Below, in pieces: positions 29,006 to 37,901 of a DNA stretch of 64,000 nt. The position numbers were made by a program, and so were the translations under genes. The number at the start of each line of letters is the position of its first letter. Position 1 is the first letter of the stretch. Under the pieces are notes generated by a model. It searched no databases, was not told the DNA's origin, and was given only the letters and a program-made list of their open reading frames with translations. The DNA comes from Pseudomonas putida (GTDB lineage: Bacteria; Pseudomonadota; Gammaproteobacteria; Pseudomonadales; Pseudomonadaceae), in assembly GCA_041071465.1 (NCBI GenBank), contig CP163498.1:3676001-3740000 (forward strand), given 5' to 3'.

Positions 29006-29540
29006 TGAGTATTCTCAGCGTTTTCCACCCCGACAGCCCGGCACTGCCGAACAAGGTGCTGACTCACCACGATGACATCGCTGCCACATTGGCCGAGCAC
29101 GGAGTGCGCTTTGCCCATGCCGAGCATGGCCTGCGGGTGCGCCCGGTACGGCCCAGGATGAGGTGCTGGGCGCTTGCCGTGTATACCTGGACCAGTTGAT
29201 GACGGGGCATGGCAGCAAGGCGTTCGTGCTGTTGAACCGTGACGGTGAGGACCCGGTACAGGTCGATGTGCGCGATGAGCATGTGCATGACGCCGACGAG
29301 GTGTTTGCCGTGGTCGGAGGGCGTGCGCAGGTGGGCCTGCGGTTGGGCGGCTGGGTGTATTCGGTGCTGTGCGAGAAAGGTGACCAGCTTGTGATACCGG
29401 CGGGGACGCGCCGCTGGGTTGAGCTGGGCGACACGCCGTTTTGCCTGGCGTTGCGCTTGTACGGCAGCGAGCAGGGCGTGCAGGCGCGGTTCACCGGGGA
29501 TGTGGCTGCACGGGCGTTTTTGGGGATTGACGAACTGTAG
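29005..29540 (+). pseudogene. mtnD: Acireductone dioxygenase-like cupin, frameshifted
   Basis: The restored product has 178 residues. The first part (MSILSVFHPDSPALPNKVLT, IAATLAEHGVRF) and the second (VLGACRVYLDQLM onwards) join when one C is added at CCC 29142-29144, giving LRVRPGTAQDEVLG. ARD enzymes cleave acireductone in the methionine salvage pathway using Fe or Ni held by three His and one Glu. The HxHxxxE motif is present (H93, H95, E99), but the fourth ligand in PAGTxHW is replaced: here PAGTRRW, with Arg-137. Activity is therefore doubtful even without the frameshift. mtnB and mtnC are not adjacent. Confidence 0.75.
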
Positions 29541-29550
29541 TGGCCCTACC

Positions 29551-29582
29551 GACCTCTTTGCGGGCAAGCCCGCGAAGAGGCC
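29551..29582. repeat. REP hairpin
   Basis: GACCTCTTTGCGGG and CCCGCGAAGAGGCC pair around CAAG with one mismatch; it lies between the dioxygenase and DUF3509 genes, which converge. Confidence 0.75.
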
Positions 29583-29601
29583 ATGTCAGGCAGTTTCAAA
29601 T

Positions 29602-29874
29602 TCAACGGTAGGTCGGCAAGGCAAACCGCTGTTGGCTCTGCAGCATGGTAATCACCGGCAACTCACTGGCCTGCTCGGCCAAGTCGCGACGGATGGCACT
29701 GATCGCCCAGGACAGCTGTTCGGCACTGTGCAGTTGCCCATAGGTCAGCACCCGGCGGGTAACCTTGCCATCCGCCGCACGCAGGGTAAGCAGCACACCG
29801 CCATCGGGGCGGGCTTGGGTATTCACCTGATAGGCCGAAAATACCGAAACGAACTTTTGCTGGATGAGGTCCAT
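29602..29874 (-). CDS. DUF3509 family protein
   Basis: A 90-residue protein (MDLIQQKFVSVFSAYQVNTQARPDGGVLLTL...), with RRVLTYGQLHSAEQLSWAISAIRRDL in the second half. This matches small Pseudomonas proteins grouped as DUF3509, whose function is unknown. It is divergent from the ankyrin gene, and their shared promoter region holds three palindromic sites. Confidence 0.75.
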   Translation of the reverse strand: MDLIQQKFVSVFSAYQVNTQARPDGGVLLTLRAADGKVTRRVLTYGQLHSAEQLSWAISAIRRDLAEQASELPVITMLQSQQRFALPTYR

Positions 29875-29996
29875 ATCAACTCCTGGCTGTTGTAGGGCAG
29901 ACGTGAGTTGATGGTTGCAGTGACCGTGCCAGAACGCTGATTAGCGAAAAGCCCAGTAAATACAGGCTCTTACGGGTTATTTACGGAAGCGGCATC

Positions 29997-30040
29997 GTGC
30001 AGGCTGCATGGTCGTGCATTTTGCACAGTGCATTTTGCAC
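29997..30040. promoter_or_regulatory. Three clustered palindromes GTGCA-N3-TGCAC
   Basis: GTGCATTTTGCAC occurs twice, at 30014-30026 and 30028-30040, separated by one base; each is a perfect dyad GTGCA-TTT-TGCAC. A third, with one mismatch (GTGCA-GGC-TGCAT), is at 29997-30009. They lie 101-144 bp upstream of the ankyrin ATG and just upstream of a TATAGA hexamer at 30065-30070. The pattern looks like cooperative binding sites of an unidentified repressor or activator for the divergent pair. Confidence 0.55.
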
Positions 30041-30140
30041 GGGTCGGGATTTGCCTATCGGCCCTATAGAATCTGAACCTTTGACCGCAATGGCATGCCT
30101 GACGAAAACTTGGGCAATCAAATATGCCAGGAGGTTCCCG

Positions 30141-30665
30141 ATGTCCAGCCAAACCGCACCCGCCACCATGAACGATGACGAAGCCGCTGCATTCGCCGAG
30201 CAGGTGTTCGAACGTGCCCGTCAGGGCGACGCCGACATGCTCGGGCGCCTGCTTGCCAGTGGCCTGCCGCCCAACCTGCGCAACCACAAGGGCGACACCC
30301 TGCTGATGCTGGCCAGTTACCATGGCCAGCATGACGCGGTGCGCGTGTTGCTGGCGCAAGGTGCCGACCCATTGATTGCCAACGACAACGGCCAACTGCC
30401 TATTGCCGGTGCAGCGTTCAAGGGGGATCTGGCGATGATTCGCCTGTTGCTTGAGCACGGTGTGCCAGTGGATGCCGCCGCGCAGGATGGGCGTACTGCG
30501 CTGATGTTGGCAGCCATGTTCAACCGCAGCGAAATCATCGACTACTTGTTGGCCCAGGGCGCCGACCCGGCGCGCCAGGATGCACGCGGCGCCACGGCGC
30601 TGATGGCGGCCCAGACCATGGGCGCGGTGGACGCCGCCGCACGCCTGCAAGCGCTGGCCGGCTAA
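30141..30665 (+). CDS. Ankyrin-repeat protein
   Basis: A 174-residue protein starting at the ATG at 30141, with AGGAGG eight bases upstream. No signal peptide is visible. Residues about 20-170 form four or five ankyrin repeats: GDTLLMLASYHGQHDAVRVLL, GQLPIAGAAFKGDLAMIRLLL, GRTALMLAAMFNRSEIIDYLL and GATALMAAQ. Ankyrin repeats bind protein partners; the partner is unknown. Expression is probably controlled through the palindrome cluster upstream. Confidence 0.88.
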   Translation: MSSQTAPATMNDDEAAAFAEQVFERARQGDADMLGRLLASGLPPNLRNHKGDTLLMLASYHGQHDAVRVLLAQGADPLIANDNGQLPIAGAAFKGDLAMIRLLLEHGVPVDAAAQDGRTALMLAAMFNRSEIIDYLLAQGADPARQDARGATALMAAQTMGAVDAAARLQALAG

Positions 30666-30725
30666 CCGCCTGGGGGCATTTGCGGCTATCCTTGGCGACT
30701 TTTCACCCGTCGCAGGCCCCCTTTC

Positions 30726-31256
30726 ATGAAAACTCAGTTGCTCGAATTCATCAGCCTCATTGGCGCCGGCTGCATGCGCGAGGCAGACATCGAGCGCATC
30801 GCCGCCGAGGCCGCCGAGGCCTACGCCGACCCTGTCGCCTTCCTGGCCGCCAACCCTGATATCAATTACGACGACAGCTTCCCGATCCCGCTGGGCGAAT
30901 GGGTGGTGCTGGGCAGCCTGCCGGACACCGTGGTGTTCCAGGCCGACAGCTATCAGGACCTGTTCCAGCAGATCAGCGATTCGTTCGACAACAGCGTGCC
31001 GTTTACCCTCAAGCCCAAGCAGCTGGCCCGTACCGAGCCACTGACCGCGCTCAATCGCATCCAGGTGCAGATGGGCGCGCTGAACAAGGAGGCCGGTGGT
31101 TATGTGCTGCTGAACTTCAGCCAACTGCTGGACGACGAACTGCAGATGGTGATGGTGGGGCAGAACGACCTGGCGCGGGTGCTGAAGCTGGGAGCAGAGC
31201 TGGGCATCAAGGTCGAGCCGGCCTTGGAAGCCCTGAAAGTCGCCGTACACATCTAA
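30726..31256 (+). CDS. Conserved hypothetical protein
   Basis: A 176-residue soluble protein (MKTQLLEFISLIGAGCMREADI...), acidic, with no signal peptide, membrane helix or recognised motif. The central segment FPIPLGEWVVLGSLPDTVVFQADSY and the C-terminal LGAELGIKVEPALEALKV are the most family-like parts. It follows the ankyrin gene after 60 bp. I do not recognise the family. Confidence 0.7.
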   Translation: MKTQLLEFISLIGAGCMREADIERIAAEAAEAYADPVAFLAANPDINYDDSFPIPLGEWVVLGSLPDTVVFQADSYQDLFQQISDSFDNSVPFTLKPKQLARTEPLTALNRIQVQMGALNKEAGGYVLLNFSQLLDDELQMVMVGQNDLARVLKLGAELGIKVEPALEALKVAVHI

Positions 31257-31273
31257 AGCCTGGCGCGGTTCCT

Positions 31274-31390
31274 TGTAGGAGCGGCCTTGTGTCGCGAAAG
31301 GGCCGCGAAGCGGCCCCGGCATTTTATGCGGCGAAGCTGAAAATGCTGGGGCCGCTTCGCGCCCCATCGCGACGCAAGGCCGCTCCTACA
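31274..31390. repeat. Inverted pair of REP elements (BIME)
   Basis: TGTAGGAGCGGCCTTGTG... and its inverted counterpart ending GGCCGCTCCTACA flank a 27-bp spacer; each copy also has its own GGCCGC/GCGGCC hairpin. It lies between two convergent genes. Confidence 0.9.
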
Positions 31391-31405
31391 GGCCGGTGTT
31401 TAGCC

Positions 31406-32359
31406 TCAGCCTAATGCGGTATCCAGGAACATCATCACCGCAAACCCACCCATCAACCCCAGGGTCGCTGCTGTCTGGTGCCCGTTGCGGTGGGTTTCGG
31501 GAATCACCTCGTGGCTTACCACAAAGATCATGGCCCCCGCCGCCAGCCCCATGCTGATGGGGTAGGCGAGGGCAAAGCCGGTCGAGATCCCCAGCCCGAT
31601 CACCGCCCCCAGCGGCTCCATCAGCCCCGACCCTATCGCCACCAGCGCGGCCTTCAGGTTCGACAGGCCCGTGGCACGCAAGGCCAACGCCACGGCCAGC
31701 CCCTCGGGGATGTCCTGGATGGCAATGGCGCTGGTCAGCGGCAGGCCGATGTTCATATCGCCGTTGGCAAAGCTCACGCCAATCGCCATGCCTTCAGGCA
31801 GGTTATGCAGGGTAATCGCCAGCACGAACAACCAGACTCGGCTGATGCGCTCGGCTTCGGGGCCGCACGGGCCGGTGCTTTCGTGTTCATGTGGGGTGAA
31901 ACGGTCCAGGCCCAGCATCAGCAGCACCCCCAGGCCCATGCCCAACACGACGGTAAACGCCGCAGCCGGGCCGTTGCCGGTGATCTCGCGGGCAGCGTCC
32001 AGGCCCGGCAGAATCAACGAAAACGAGCTGGCGGCCAGCATCATGCCGGCGGCAAAGCCCAGCATCACGTCCTGGGTACGCGCGCTGACATCGCGCAGCA
32101 CCACCGCCAGCACCGCGCCCAGCGCGGTGGCGCCAAAACCGGACAGCCCGCCCAGTACGGCCAGGTGCAGGTTGTCGGCATGGTCGCCGTTCACTGCGTT
32201 CCAGAAGCTGGCGGCCAGCAGCACGCACACGGCCAGCAGGCTCAGCCCCAGGCCGGCGCTGAGCCAAGGGGTACTGGTAACCTGCTGGCGCCAGGCGTGC
32301 AGCAGTGAGGATGGAGCGGCGCTTTGGCTATGGGCGGGGGCATGCGAACCTCGAATCAA
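31406..32359 (-). CDS. ZIP-family metal transporter
   Basis: A membrane protein of up to 317 residues and about eight helices. The metal-site helices show LAITLHNLPEGMAIGVSFANGD and AIAIQDIPEGLAVALAL, the paired HNxPEG/xxxPEG motifs of the ZIP family. A His-rich loop (FTPHEHEST) lies between the third and fourth helices. It would import zinc or related divalent ions. The start is uncertain: the frame opens with TTG at 32359 without a clear ribosome site, and no nearby in-frame ATG exists. Confidence 0.87.
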   Translation of the reverse strand: MIRGSHAPAHSQSAAPSSLLHAWRQQVTSTPWLSAGLGLSLLAVCVLLAASFWNAVNGDHADNLHLAVLGGLSGFGATALGAVLAVVLRDVSARTQDVMLGFAAGMMLAASSFSLILPGLDAAREITGNGPAAAFTVVLGMGLGVLLMLGLDRFTPHEHESTGPCGPEAERISRVWLFVLAITLHNLPEGMAIGVSFANGDMNIGLPLTSAIAIQDIPEGLAVALALRATGLSNLKAALVAIGSGLMEPLGAVIGLGISTGFALAYPISMGLAAGAMIFVVSHEVIPETHRNGHQTAATLGLMGGFAVMMFLDTALG

Positions 32360-32469
32360 TGAATACTGGCAGTCTACTCAGGGACCTGCGCCAATCGCCA
32401 AGGATTCCCTTCTATTGGCGCGATAGCTGACTATGCTGTGCAGCAAAGCCTCTGGACAGGAGTTTAGGC

Positions 32470-32661
32470 ATGGGGTCTACATTCAACAGCCTGATCGGGC
32501 TGATCATTCTGGCGCTGGACATCTGGGCCATCCTCAATGTGATCAAGAGTGGCAGCGAGGTGGGCATCAAGGTGTTGTGGATACTGCTCATTGCCCTGCT
32601 GCCGGTGGTAGGGCTGGTGATCTGGGCGATTGCCGGGCCGCGGGGGAATGTGCGGATCTGA
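32470..32661 (+). CDS. Small PLDc_N-domain membrane protein
   Basis: A 63-residue protein with CAGGAG upstream of its ATG. It has two membrane helices: SLIGLIILALDIWAILNVIKS and VLWILLIALLPVVGLVIWAIAGP. This is the phospholipase D N-terminal membrane module found alone in many bacteria, where its role is unknown. Confidence 0.8.
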   Translation: MGSTFNSLIGLIILALDIWAILNVIKSGSEVGIKVLWILLIALLPVVGLVIWAIAGPRGNVRI

Positions 32662-32826
32662 GCCATGTGAGTTGCTCGCTGCGGGTGCGGTGAAACAGAC
32701 ATAAGCGGTAATGGGGCCGTGACAAAATTTTCACATTGGTTTAAACAGAATCCGCACCCGCACAATGCTGCGTTGGTCTAGCGCCACCGCCTCTTCGCAA
32801 ACCGCAATCCTAGGACCTTCCCATTC

Positions 32827-34883
32827 ATGGCTAACACGGACGCCTTGAAGCAACAGGGCGCGCGAACGTCGCTTTCGCCGACCCTGAAATCCCACCTGGC
32901 CTACACGCTGCTCAGCGGCCTGGTGATCATGCTGATGCTCAGCCTCGTGCGCCTGGCGCTGCTGGTCTACAACAGCGACATGATCGGCGAGACCCCTTAT
33001 TCGACCGTCGCCGAAGGCTTCGTCAACGGCTTGCGCTTCGACCTGCGGGTGGTGGTGTACATCAGCATTCCGCTGCTGCTGGCCATCCTCAGCCCTTGGG
33101 CCATGGCGCGGCGCGGCGTGTTCCGTTTCTGGCTGACCCTCGCCTCGAGCGTGGTGATGTTCCTCGGCCTGATGGAAATGGACTTCTACCGCGAGTTCCA
33201 CCAGCGCCTGAACGGCCTGGTGTTCCAGTACATCAAGGAAGACCCGAAAACCGTCATGAGCATGCTCTGGTACGGTTTCCCGGTGGTGCGCTACCTGCTG
33301 GCCTGGGCCTTCGGCACTTGGCTGCTGAGCCTGCTGTTCAAAGGTATCGACCGCGCGACCCGTGGCGATGGCCTGCAGCGCGTGGCGCCGTGGTACAAGC
33401 GTGTGGCGGTGTTCATGGTGATTTTGCTGGTGGCCGTGGTCGCTGCCCGTGGCACCCTGCGCCAGGGCCCACCGATGCGCTGGGGGATGCCTTCACCACC
33501 GACTCCAACTTCGTCAACCAGCTGGGCCTGAACGGCACCCTGACCCTGATCGACGCTGCCAAGAGCCGCTTCGGCGAGGACCGCGCCAATATCTGGAAGC
33601 CGGTGCTGGAGCAGAACCTGGCCACGCAAAGCGTGCGCGAGCAGCTGCTGACCGCCAACGACACCTTGGTCGATGCCGACGAGGCAGCCATCCGCCGCGA
33701 CTTCGTGCCGCCGGCTGAGCGCACCCTGCCGATCAAGAATGTGGTGGTGATCCTGATGGAAAGCTTCGCCGGCCACTCGGTAGGCGCGCTGGGCAGCCCC
33801 AACAACATTACCCCGTACTTCGACAAGCTGGCCAAAGAGGGCCTGCTGTTCGACCGTTTCTTCTCCAATGGCACCCATACCCACCAGGGCATGTTCGCCA
33901 CCATGGCCTGCTTCCCCAACCTGCCAGGTTTCGAATACCTGATGCAGACCCCGGAAGGCGGCCACAAGCTGTCTGGCCTGCCGGCCTTGCTCAGCGCCCG
34001 TGATTACGACGACGTGTACGTCTACAACGGCGACTTTGCCTGGGACAACCAGTCCGGTTTCTTCGGTAACCAGGGCATGACCACCTTCATCGGCCGTAAC
34101 GACTTCGTGAACCCGGTGTTCTCCGACCCGACCTGGGGTGTGTCTGACCAGGACATGTTCGACCGCGGCAACGAGGAGCTGGCCAAGCACGACGGCAAGA
34201 AGCCGATCTACGCGCTGCTGCAGACGCTGTCCAACCACACGCCCTATGCGCTGCCCAAAGACCTGCCGGTAGAGAAGGTGACTGGCCAGGGCCGCCTGGA
34301 CGAGCACTTGACCGCCATGCGCTATTCGGACTGGGCGCTGGGCCAGTTCTTCGAGAAGGCGCGTAAAGAGCCTTACTTCAAGGACACCCTGTTCGTCATC
34401 GTCGGCGACCATGGCTTTGGCAACCACCAGCAGGTCACCGAGCTGGACCTTGGCCGGTTCAACGTACCGCTGCTGCTGATTGCCCCGGGCATTCAGGAGA
34501 AGTTTGGTGCGGTCAACCACACGGTGGGTACCCAGGTCGACATTGTGCCGACCATCATGGGCCGCCTGGGCGGCCAGACCCGTCATCAGTGCTGGGGCCG
34601 TGACCTGCTCAACCTGCCTGAGGGCGACCAGGGCGTTGGCATGATCAAACCGTCTGGCAGCGAACAGATCGTCGGCCTGGTGCAGGGCGACCGCATCCTG
34701 ATCGAGTCCAAGGACATGTCCCCGCGCATGTACCGCTACCAGCTGGGCAGCGAGTTCAAGGCCGAGTTGATCGAAAGCCCAGACCAGCCGGAAATGCTCA
34801 AGAAGCTGGAAGCGTATATCCAGACCGCGACCAAGAGCCTGCTGGATAACACCGCCGGTGTCGTGCACGGCACACCTAAGTAA
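32827..34883 (+). pseudogene. LTA synthase/sulfatase-family membrane enzyme, frameshifted
   Basis: The restored protein has 685 residues. Residues 1-215 contain five membrane helices. The frame breaks at a G-run at 33482-33486; adding one G or C restores PPMRWGDAFTTDSNFVNQLG and joins the sulfatase domain. That domain has NVVVILMESFAGHSVG with a metal-binding Glu and a nearby Thr-rich loop NGTHTHQGMFATMAC (catalytic Thr expected), and a C-terminal metal site IVGDHGFGNH. Such enzymes move phosphoglycerol or phosphoethanolamine groups onto envelope glycans. As written the catalytic part is separated from its membrane anchor. Confidence 0.85.
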
Positions 34884-34894
34884 GGCCGTAAACC

Positions 34895-34911
34895 GGGCCG
34901 CTATGCGGCCC
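34895..34911 (+). terminator. Stem-loop after the sulfatase gene
   Basis: GGGCCGC-TAT-GCGGCCC is a perfect 7-bp hairpin 12 bp past the stop. There is no T-run, so terminator function is only possible. Confidence 0.4.
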
Positions 34912-35007
34912 ATTCGCGGTTAAAGCGGACTGAACATTCCTTCAGCCCCAAGGTCACTTATTCAGGCATCACCCAACTGGTGTTCTTGAATTGAGAGGGC
35001 GCGTTCA

Positions 35008-35244
35008 ATGAAAGAGTGGGAAGTCATCTTTGCCGATCAGAAAGGCGAACCGTCCACCATGACGCTGCGGGCCGAGCACTGTCCCAGCGAAGAGGACGCC
35101 GCGCGGGCCATTCGTTCGCACCTGTTTCCGGTGATGGACGAGCTGGACCTCAACGACTTCCAGGACCGCACCATTTCCCCGACCGCCCGCTGGCTCAAGG
35201 AGCATAGCGGCGTGACCATCACCAGCATCCACGAAGCGCTCTGA
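35008..35244 (+). CDS. Conserved small hypothetical protein
   Basis: A 78-residue protein (MKEWEVIFADQKGEPSTMTL...) with the segments CPSEEDAARAIRSHLFPV and ARWLKEHSGVTITSIHEAL. It looks like one alpha/beta domain with no membrane segment. No family is recognised. It precedes rraB on the same strand. Confidence 0.65.
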   Translation: MKEWEVIFADQKGEPSTMTLRAEHCPSEEDAARAIRSHLFPVMDELDLNDFQDRTISPTARWLKEHSGVTITSIHEAL

Positions 35245-35420
35245 GCCACACGTTTGCGTGGTGCTCTTGCAGGCACTACGCTGGTGGAAGGTGCTTGCCT
35301 GATCTGTGGGTGGGCACTGCATCAATTCGCGTCTTGCATCAGCTCGAACTGCCCGGCCGCTGCCGGCAGGTGCGTAGTGCACGGAAAGTCTATCCATTGC
35401 TTTATTCAGGAGGACGATTC

Positions 35421-35753
35421 ATGAGCAGCCAGAACGACGATATCAGCAGCAACGTCCTGCGCCAGATGAAAGCAGGCGGTTTCGACTTCACCCAGGTCCA
35501 CCCCATCGAGTTCTACGCCGTTTTCCCGGATGAAACAGGGGCCCGCCGTGCGGCTGGGCAGTTTCGCGGGGAATCGCTCAATGCCCAGGTGAAGGAACTG
35601 GGTGACGGTGCCTGGCACCTGGAACTGAGCAAGGTCATGTACGCCACCCATGGTGGGATCGGTGACTTCGAAGAGGCATTCGAGCAGCTGGTGACACCTT
35701 ATGGGGGAGAGGTGGAAGGTTGGGGCGTCAAGCAAGAGCGGCCCATTGCCTGA
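35421..35753 (+). CDS. rraB: RraB-family regulator of ribonuclease E
   Basis: A 110-residue protein. CAGGAGG stands a good distance before the ATG at 35421. It shows the RraB fold signature: SNVLRQMKAGGFDFTQVHPIEF, a central VFPDETGARRAA and the C-terminal YGGEVEGWGVKQ. RraB binds RNase E and changes its mRNA decay activity in E. coli; that role is carried over by homology. Confidence 0.8.
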   Translation: MSSQNDDISSNVLRQMKAGGFDFTQVHPIEFYAVFPDETGARRAAGQFRGESLNAQVKELGDGAWHLELSKVMYATHGGIGDFEEAFEQLVTPYGGEVEGWGVKQERPIA

Positions 35754-35765
35754 ACGTATTGTGTT

Positions 35766-35796
35766 GCCTTCTTCGCGGGCTTGCCTGCGAAGAAGC
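35766..35796. repeat. REP-type hairpin
   Basis: GCCTTCTTCGCGGGC and GCCTGCGAAGAAGC pair around a short loop between the convergent rraB and cytochrome genes; it may also terminate both. Confidence 0.65.
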
Positions 35797-35807
35797 ACGC
35801 ACCGCCT

Positions 35808-36608
35808 TCAGGGCCTGCGCCCAGCCATATGCCCCAAATAGGCCAACAGCGCATCCAACTCCTGCTCGCTCAAAACACTCTCGGCAAACCCAGGCATTTT
35901 CGCCTGCGGCCACCGTCGCAGGCTCTGCGGGTCACGTATCAACTTGCGTAGATAGGCGGGTTGAAAATACTCGGTCGGGTTGTGCGGCACATTCAAATCC
36001 GGCCCCACCTGCGCGTCCCCCGCGCCGTTCAGCCGGTGGCATGCCAGGCAGTTCTGCTGAAACAACGCAAAGCCCTGACGCACAGGGTTGTCGGCTGGCA
36101 GCTTCGGGTCGGGCAGCAATGCGGGAAAACGCTGTTCCACCGGGGCCAGTTTGCGCAGAGTGGACACCTGAAACGGCCACTGTTCCGGCCGGATGCCGCT
36201 GGCCTCCGGTGCAGTCCACACCAGGTAGAACGGCCCCGCGCTTGGCTTGCCCTGGCCCAGTGGCGGCCACGGCTTGCCGGGGTCTTCCACGGCCAGCCAG
36301 GCCTGTGCCGGCCCTTGCTGCAGCAGTGGTGCGGCGGGCATCTCGGCGGCAAACCCATCCAGCGCCACGGCCTGCAGGTGATCGCTGGCGTTCACGCCCT
36401 CCAACAGTGTGGCCAGCGGCACTGCCCGGTAGCGCATGGGGCGTTTGTAGGAAACGTCCTGCTCGATACTGATATCCCGGGCTTGCGGGTGGTCAAGCAG
36501 TTCGGCGCTGCTCCACTGGCGCGTAGTGACGCCCAGTTCAAGGTGCAGTTGCGCCGCCGACAGTGGCAGGCTCAGGAGCAACGCTAACAGGGCAAGGCAG
36601 TGGCGCAT
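35808..36608 (-). CDS. Periplasmic c-type cytochrome
   Basis: A 266-residue protein (ATG at 36608, GGAG upstream) with signal peptide (CLALLALLLSLPLSAA). Residues about 20-140 resemble a molybdopterin-sulfite-oxidase-like or other accessory domain (YKRPMRYRAVPLATLLEGV). The C-terminal domain carries one haem site CLACH (about residue 190) and the axial Met likely in QAKMPGF. It probably takes part in periplasmic electron transfer; the partner is unknown. Confidence 0.83.
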   Translation of the reverse strand: MRHCLALLALLLSLPLSAAQLHLELGVTTRQWSSAELLDHPQARDISIEQDVSYKRPMRYRAVPLATLLEGVNASDHLQAVALDGFAAEMPAAPLLQQGPAQAWLAVEDPGKPWPPLGQGKPSAGPFYLVWTAPEASGIRPEQWPFQVSTLRKLAPVEQRFPALLPDPKLPADNPVRQGFALFQQNCLACHRLNGAGDAQVGPDLNVPHNPTEYFQPAYLRKLIRDPQSLRRWPQAKMPGFAESVLSEQELDALLAYLGHMAGRRP

Positions 36609-36674
36609 GGGCAATCTCCGACCATCGAGGTCAGCAGGTTACCTGTGCGCTGGCCATTGCCGCCACCGCTGCAC

Positions 36675-36770
36675 TCAGCCGAACAAACGTGTGAGGTTCG
36701 GCAGGATCAGCAGCAAAGTCGTGGCGAAGAGAATAAGCCCAGCTTGGCGAAGTTTCGATTGTCTGAACAT
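36675..36770 (-). CDS. Candidate 31-residue membrane peptide
   Basis: MFRQSKLRQAGLILFATTLL followed by LILPNLTRLFG: a basic start, then one membrane helix, then a short end. AAGGCGG lies nine bases upstream of the ATG. No other gene covers this stretch. The regular amphipathic-to-hydrophobic layout suggests a real small protein, but nothing else proves translation. Confidence 0.45.
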   Translation of the reverse strand: MFRQSKLRQAGLILFATTLLLILPNLTRLFG

Positions 36771-37136
36771 GGCGGACCGCCTTCTTGTTGTTATTCCTGA
36801 ATACCCGTTGGCTTCCTTGTCGCGTTTCGGGTCGATCGCAGTAGCGTTGTGTGGCGCCTGAACTGCTTGCCTCTTGAACGTGGATATACAACCAACAGTA
36901 GGGTGTGCGTCATCCATGTTTGAGAACCCTTTGTTCTAATGGCCAGATTCAATGATTTCGTTTTGCTATGAGGCCATGTGCCAGCTGGCTGGCATGCTCT
37001 GGCTAGACGGTGGCGCAAGTGCCAGCGGCGCACCGACGAAATGTGACCGTTCGTCAGTGCAGCCTACTTGCTTGTACGTGCCTTTCGCGTCAGTCTCTAC
37101 AGCAGATTCCCACCCATGTCGTTCAGGACTACCCCT
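36771..37136. other. 366-bp region without a convincing gene
   Basis: Between the 31-residue peptide and the amidotransferase. Several short open frames are present in both strands, but none has family-like sequence or a good ribosome site. Base composition is less GC-rich than the neighbouring genes. Divergent promoters are expected here but not identified. Confidence 0.5.
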
Positions 37137-37868
37137 ATGTCGTTACGCGTCTGCATCCTTGAAACCGATGTCCTGCGACCGGAGTTGACCGCGCAGTATC
37201 AGGGCTACGGCAGGATGTTCGAGCAGCTCTTCTCGCGTCAGCCGATCGCCGCCGAATTCCGTGTGTATAACGTGATGAACGGCGACTACCCCGCCGACAA
37301 CGAAGTGTTCGATGCCTACCTTGTGACGGGCAGCAAAGCCGATTCGTTCGGAACCGACCCGTGGATCCAAACCCTCAAGGCCTACCTGCTCAAGTTGTAC
37401 GAGCGCGGTGAGAAGCTGCTGGGTGTGTGTTTTGGCCATCAATTGCTGGCCTTGACCCTGGGTGGCAAGGCCGAGCGGGCCGAGAAAGGCTGGGGCGTGG
37501 GCATCCATCGCTACTCGCTGGCGGCGCATGCGCCGTGGATGGACCCGGAGGTGTCGGAGCTGACCTTGCTGATCAGCCACCAGGACCAGGTGACCGAGCT
37601 GCCGGAAGGCGCGACGGTGATTGCCTCCAGCGATTTCTGCCCGAACGCGGCGTACCACATTCGCGACCAGGTGCTGTGCTTCCAGGGCCACCCGGAGTTC
37701 GTGCATGACTACTCCCGCGCGCTGCTCGATGCGCGCCAGGACTACCTGGGTGACGAGGTGTACCACAAGGCTGTGGCCAGCCTGGCCACCGAGCACCAGG
37801 GCGACCTGGTGGGGGAGTGGATGCTGCGCTTTATCCAGCAGCCGGCGAGCAAAGATACCGCTGCATGA
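37137..37868 (+). CDS. Class I glutamine amidotransferase
   Basis: A 243-residue protein starting at the ATG at 37137 (MSLRVCILETDVLRPEL). The nucleophile elbow is GVCFGHQLLALTLGG (Cys), and the His-Glu pair is in FQGHPEFVHDY. This is the stand-alone GATase1 type related to the PuuD/GMP synthase amidotransferase domain. It would release ammonia from glutamine or cleave a gamma-glutamyl bond; the acceptor is unknown. Confidence 0.87.
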   Translation: MSLRVCILETDVLRPELTAQYQGYGRMFEQLFSRQPIAAEFRVYNVMNGDYPADNEVFDAYLVTGSKADSFGTDPWIQTLKAYLLKLYERGEKLLGVCFGHQLLALTLGGKAERAEKGWGVGIHRYSLAAHAPWMDPEVSELTLLISHQDQVTELPEGATVIASSDFCPNAAYHIRDQVLCFQGHPEFVHDYSRALLDARQDYLGDEVYHKAVASLATEHQGDLVGEWMLRFIQQPASKDTAA

Positions 37869-37875
37869 TGGCAAA

Positions 37876-37894
37876 GGGGCCGCGACGCGGCCCC
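37876..37894. terminator. Bidirectional stem-loop between convergent genes
   Basis: GGGGCCGCG-A-CGCGGCCCC is a perfect 9-bp hairpin between the amidotransferase and CorA-type genes. There is no T-run. Confidence 0.55.
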
Positions 37895-37901
37895 GACAAT
37901 T

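Noticed and set aside
32719..32734. GTGA-N8-TCAC dyad before the sulfatase gene as a Vfr/CRP site
   Set aside because: The spacing is 8 and not the 6 expected for CRP-type sites, so it is not reported as a binding site.
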